This document shows, in pieces, positions 62,898 to 64,000 of a stretch of 64,000 nucleotides of DNA. The position numbers were made by a program, and so were the translations under genes. The notes below the pieces were generated by a model. The model ran no database searches and was not told the DNA's origin. It saw only the letters and a list, made by a program, of their open reading frames with translations. The stretch comes from Verrucomicrobiota bacterium. GTDB lineage: Bacteria; Verrucomicrobiota; Verrucomicrobiia; Opitutales; Opitutaceae. Position 1 is the stretch's first letter, and every line of letters begins with the position of its first letter. The stretch covers positions 124,001 through 188,000 of the forward strand of contig JAQGOP010000053.1 of NCBI GenBank assembly GCA_028293545.1, given 5' to 3'.

Positions 62898-63316
62898 GGC
62901 AGATTCCTTGGCATAGTCCAGCGCGGCACCTCGGATCAGACCGATAACCCCGTGCTTGGAAGATTCGATCCTTCGTCCCCCGTAAAGTCGGCCGCGGCGA
63001 TGGTGGGGGTGTTCAATTCCTGCATTGTTAAAAGCGAAATCGATTCCCCCAAAACGGTCAATGGCCTGATCTCATGCGGCCTTCACCTCTCAGTGCGCGT
63101 GACGTCACCGCGGATCGCGAGCACCTTGCCACCCTGCGCTTCAATCAGCGCTTGGATCTCGCGAAGGCTCGACTCCGTGCGATCAACGGCGACAACGCCG
63201 GCACCCGCCTGAGCAAAGGCTGTGACCGCCGCGCGGCCGATTCCCGCCCCGGCGCCGGTGACGAAGGCGACTTTATCCGAATAGGTAGACTTACGTTCTT
63301 GATCTGGATTTGTCAG
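62898..63316 (-). pseudogene. decayed short-chain dehydrogenase pseudogene
   Basis: Reading the minus strand from about 63316, one frame gives the start of an SDR: SDKVAFVTGAGAGIGRAAV, then AGAGVVAVDRTE and VLAIRGDVTR, ending at a stop near 63083. After a frame change, a second frame carries a stop, then DQAIDRFGGIDFAFNNAGIEHP, and further on, after a gap, SKHGVIGLIRGAALDYAKES. The expected catalytic Ser/Tyr region between these is missing. The start codon is CTG instead of ATG. Two frameshifts or small indels, an in-frame stop and an internal deletion make the gene inactive. Confidence 0.8.
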
Positions 63317-63621
63317 GGGATGCGTAAGGAGGTTCGTGCCCGAGGGCGAAAACCTTGAGTGCTGGCCGGTGCAATGCGACCAAGCGTCGCGGACATGGTG
63401 TTCCCAACCTTGGGAAAGCTTGGTTCACAAAGGGATTCATCCGCTGATTGTATCGCCGTACGAGGGTCCACCCGCTCGTCGGGTCAGCGATTCCGGGCCG
63501 GCGCGCCCGCGAATCGAGCGGGGAACGGTATTACTCCCCATAAATCACCTCGGGTTTCACCTGATGGCGGCGGGGAATCGATTCGTTCAGGATGGGTCGC
63601 ACCGCCGAAGAAGGAGAAGCT
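63317..63621. other. intergenic region, promoter for the [2Fe-2S] subunit gene
   Basis: About 305 bases between the SDR pseudogene and the next gene. No coding sequence is recognised; overlapping frames on the plus strand give no known protein. Confidence 0.35.
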
Positions 63622-64000
63622 ATGGATGAATCCGAAGATTTGGAAATGGACCGTGGCGAATTCGAGCTGACGCGCCGCGATTTCGTGATTGCGACGACGG
63701 CGGCCGTTGCCATCGCGATGCTCCCGCGCGCCTATGGCGCACTGCCGTCACCGGATACCCTCTCGCCGACGCTGATGAAAGTCGCATTTAAAGTAAACGG
63801 GCAGCCCCGCGAACTCGAGTTGGATACGCGGACCACATTGCTGGATGCGCTTCGCGAGCATCTGAAGCTAACCGGGACCAAGAAAGGCTGCGATCACGGC
63901 CAGTGTGGCGCGTGCACCGTGCTCGTTAACGGGCGGCGGATGAACTCCTGCCTTACTCTCGCGGCGATGCAGCAAGGGGCCGACATCACCACGATCGAAG
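63622..64000 (+). CDS. Tat-exported [2Fe-2S] subunit of a molybdenum hydroxylase, 3' truncated
   Basis: The first 126 residues are visible. A strong ribosome binding site (AAGGAG) lies six bases before the ATG, unusual in this window. The twin-arginine signal TRRDFVIATTAAVAIAM is followed by KVAFKVNGQPRELELDTRTTLLDALREHL, the plant-type ferredoxin fold, and the cluster ligands in GCDHGQCGACTVLVNG plus the later RMNSCLTLAA cysteine. This is the small subunit of the xanthine-dehydrogenase / aldehyde oxidoreductase family (PaoA-like). The second [2Fe-2S] domain and the partner FAD and Mo subunits lie beyond the window. Confidence 0.95.
   Translation, partial: MDESEDLEMDRGEFELTRRDFVIATTAAVAIAMLPRAYGALPSPDTLSPTLMKVAFKVNGQPRELELDTRTTLLDALREHLKLTGTKKGCDHGQCGACTVLVNGRRMNSCLTLAAMQQGADITTIE

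Overview
The window looks like chromosome from a high-GC member of the Opitutaceae (phylum Verrucomicrobiota). This is an inference from gene content: a TonB-dependent receptor with the extended N-terminal plug region typical of that family, secreted proteins ending in a duplicated module around the motif RAIGPALA, a DUF608/GH116 enzyme, a DUF2961/GH172 enzyme, and very weak Shine-Dalgarno signals with many ATGA stop/start overlaps. No rRNA, tRNA, CRISPR array or complete insertion sequence was seen.

Layout. 1-13.3 kb: a truncated esterase, two very large secreted repeat proteins (the first ending in two EF-hand-like repeats), a HAD phosphatase, a protein made of three TonB C-terminal domains, and a third secreted protein carrying the same C-terminal module as the second. 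13.6-18.4 kb: an ECF sigma factor with a membrane partner, then a lower-GC stretch of orphan genes (a degenerate amidase-like protein, a lipoprotein, small membrane proteins) punctuated by four exactly 60-bp copies, plus one partial copy, of an interspersed repeat. Four of the five copies lie 11-29 nt after a plus-strand stop codon. This cassette-like array is the least explained structure in the window.

18.4-49.9 kb: a large carbohydrate-utilisation locus. It holds esterases (CE7 and two others), glycosidases (GH39, GH116, two GH2, GH28-like, GH36-like, GH172), a TonB-dependent receptor without a SusD partner, an MFS transporter, sugar-metabolism enzymes (L-rhamnose mutarotase, arabinose-isomerase-like protein, xylitol dehydrogenase, L-xylulose-reductase-like SDR, 2-hydroxyacid dehydrogenase) and two regulators (AraC and LacI). 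Six near-identical 16-bp palindromes of consensus ACTCAAYCGCWTGAGT stand in front of its transcription units, including the LacI gene's own promoter region, so the locus reads as one LacI-controlled regulon. The enzyme set suggests release of xylose, arabinose, galactose, mannose or rhamnose from acetylated hemicellulose or pectin, and routing of L-xylulose through xylitol to D-xylulose.

50-64 kb: a FixL/FixJ-like two-component pair, a YcaC-like hydrolase, an outer-membrane phospholipase A, an isopropylmalate-synthase-like enzyme with a GntR regulator, a beta-helix protein related to the one inside the utilisation locus, a single-domain response regulator, a quinone-oxidoreductase-like enzyme, a decayed SDR pseudogene, and the start of a Tat-exported [2Fe-2S] oxidoreductase subunit cut by the window edge.
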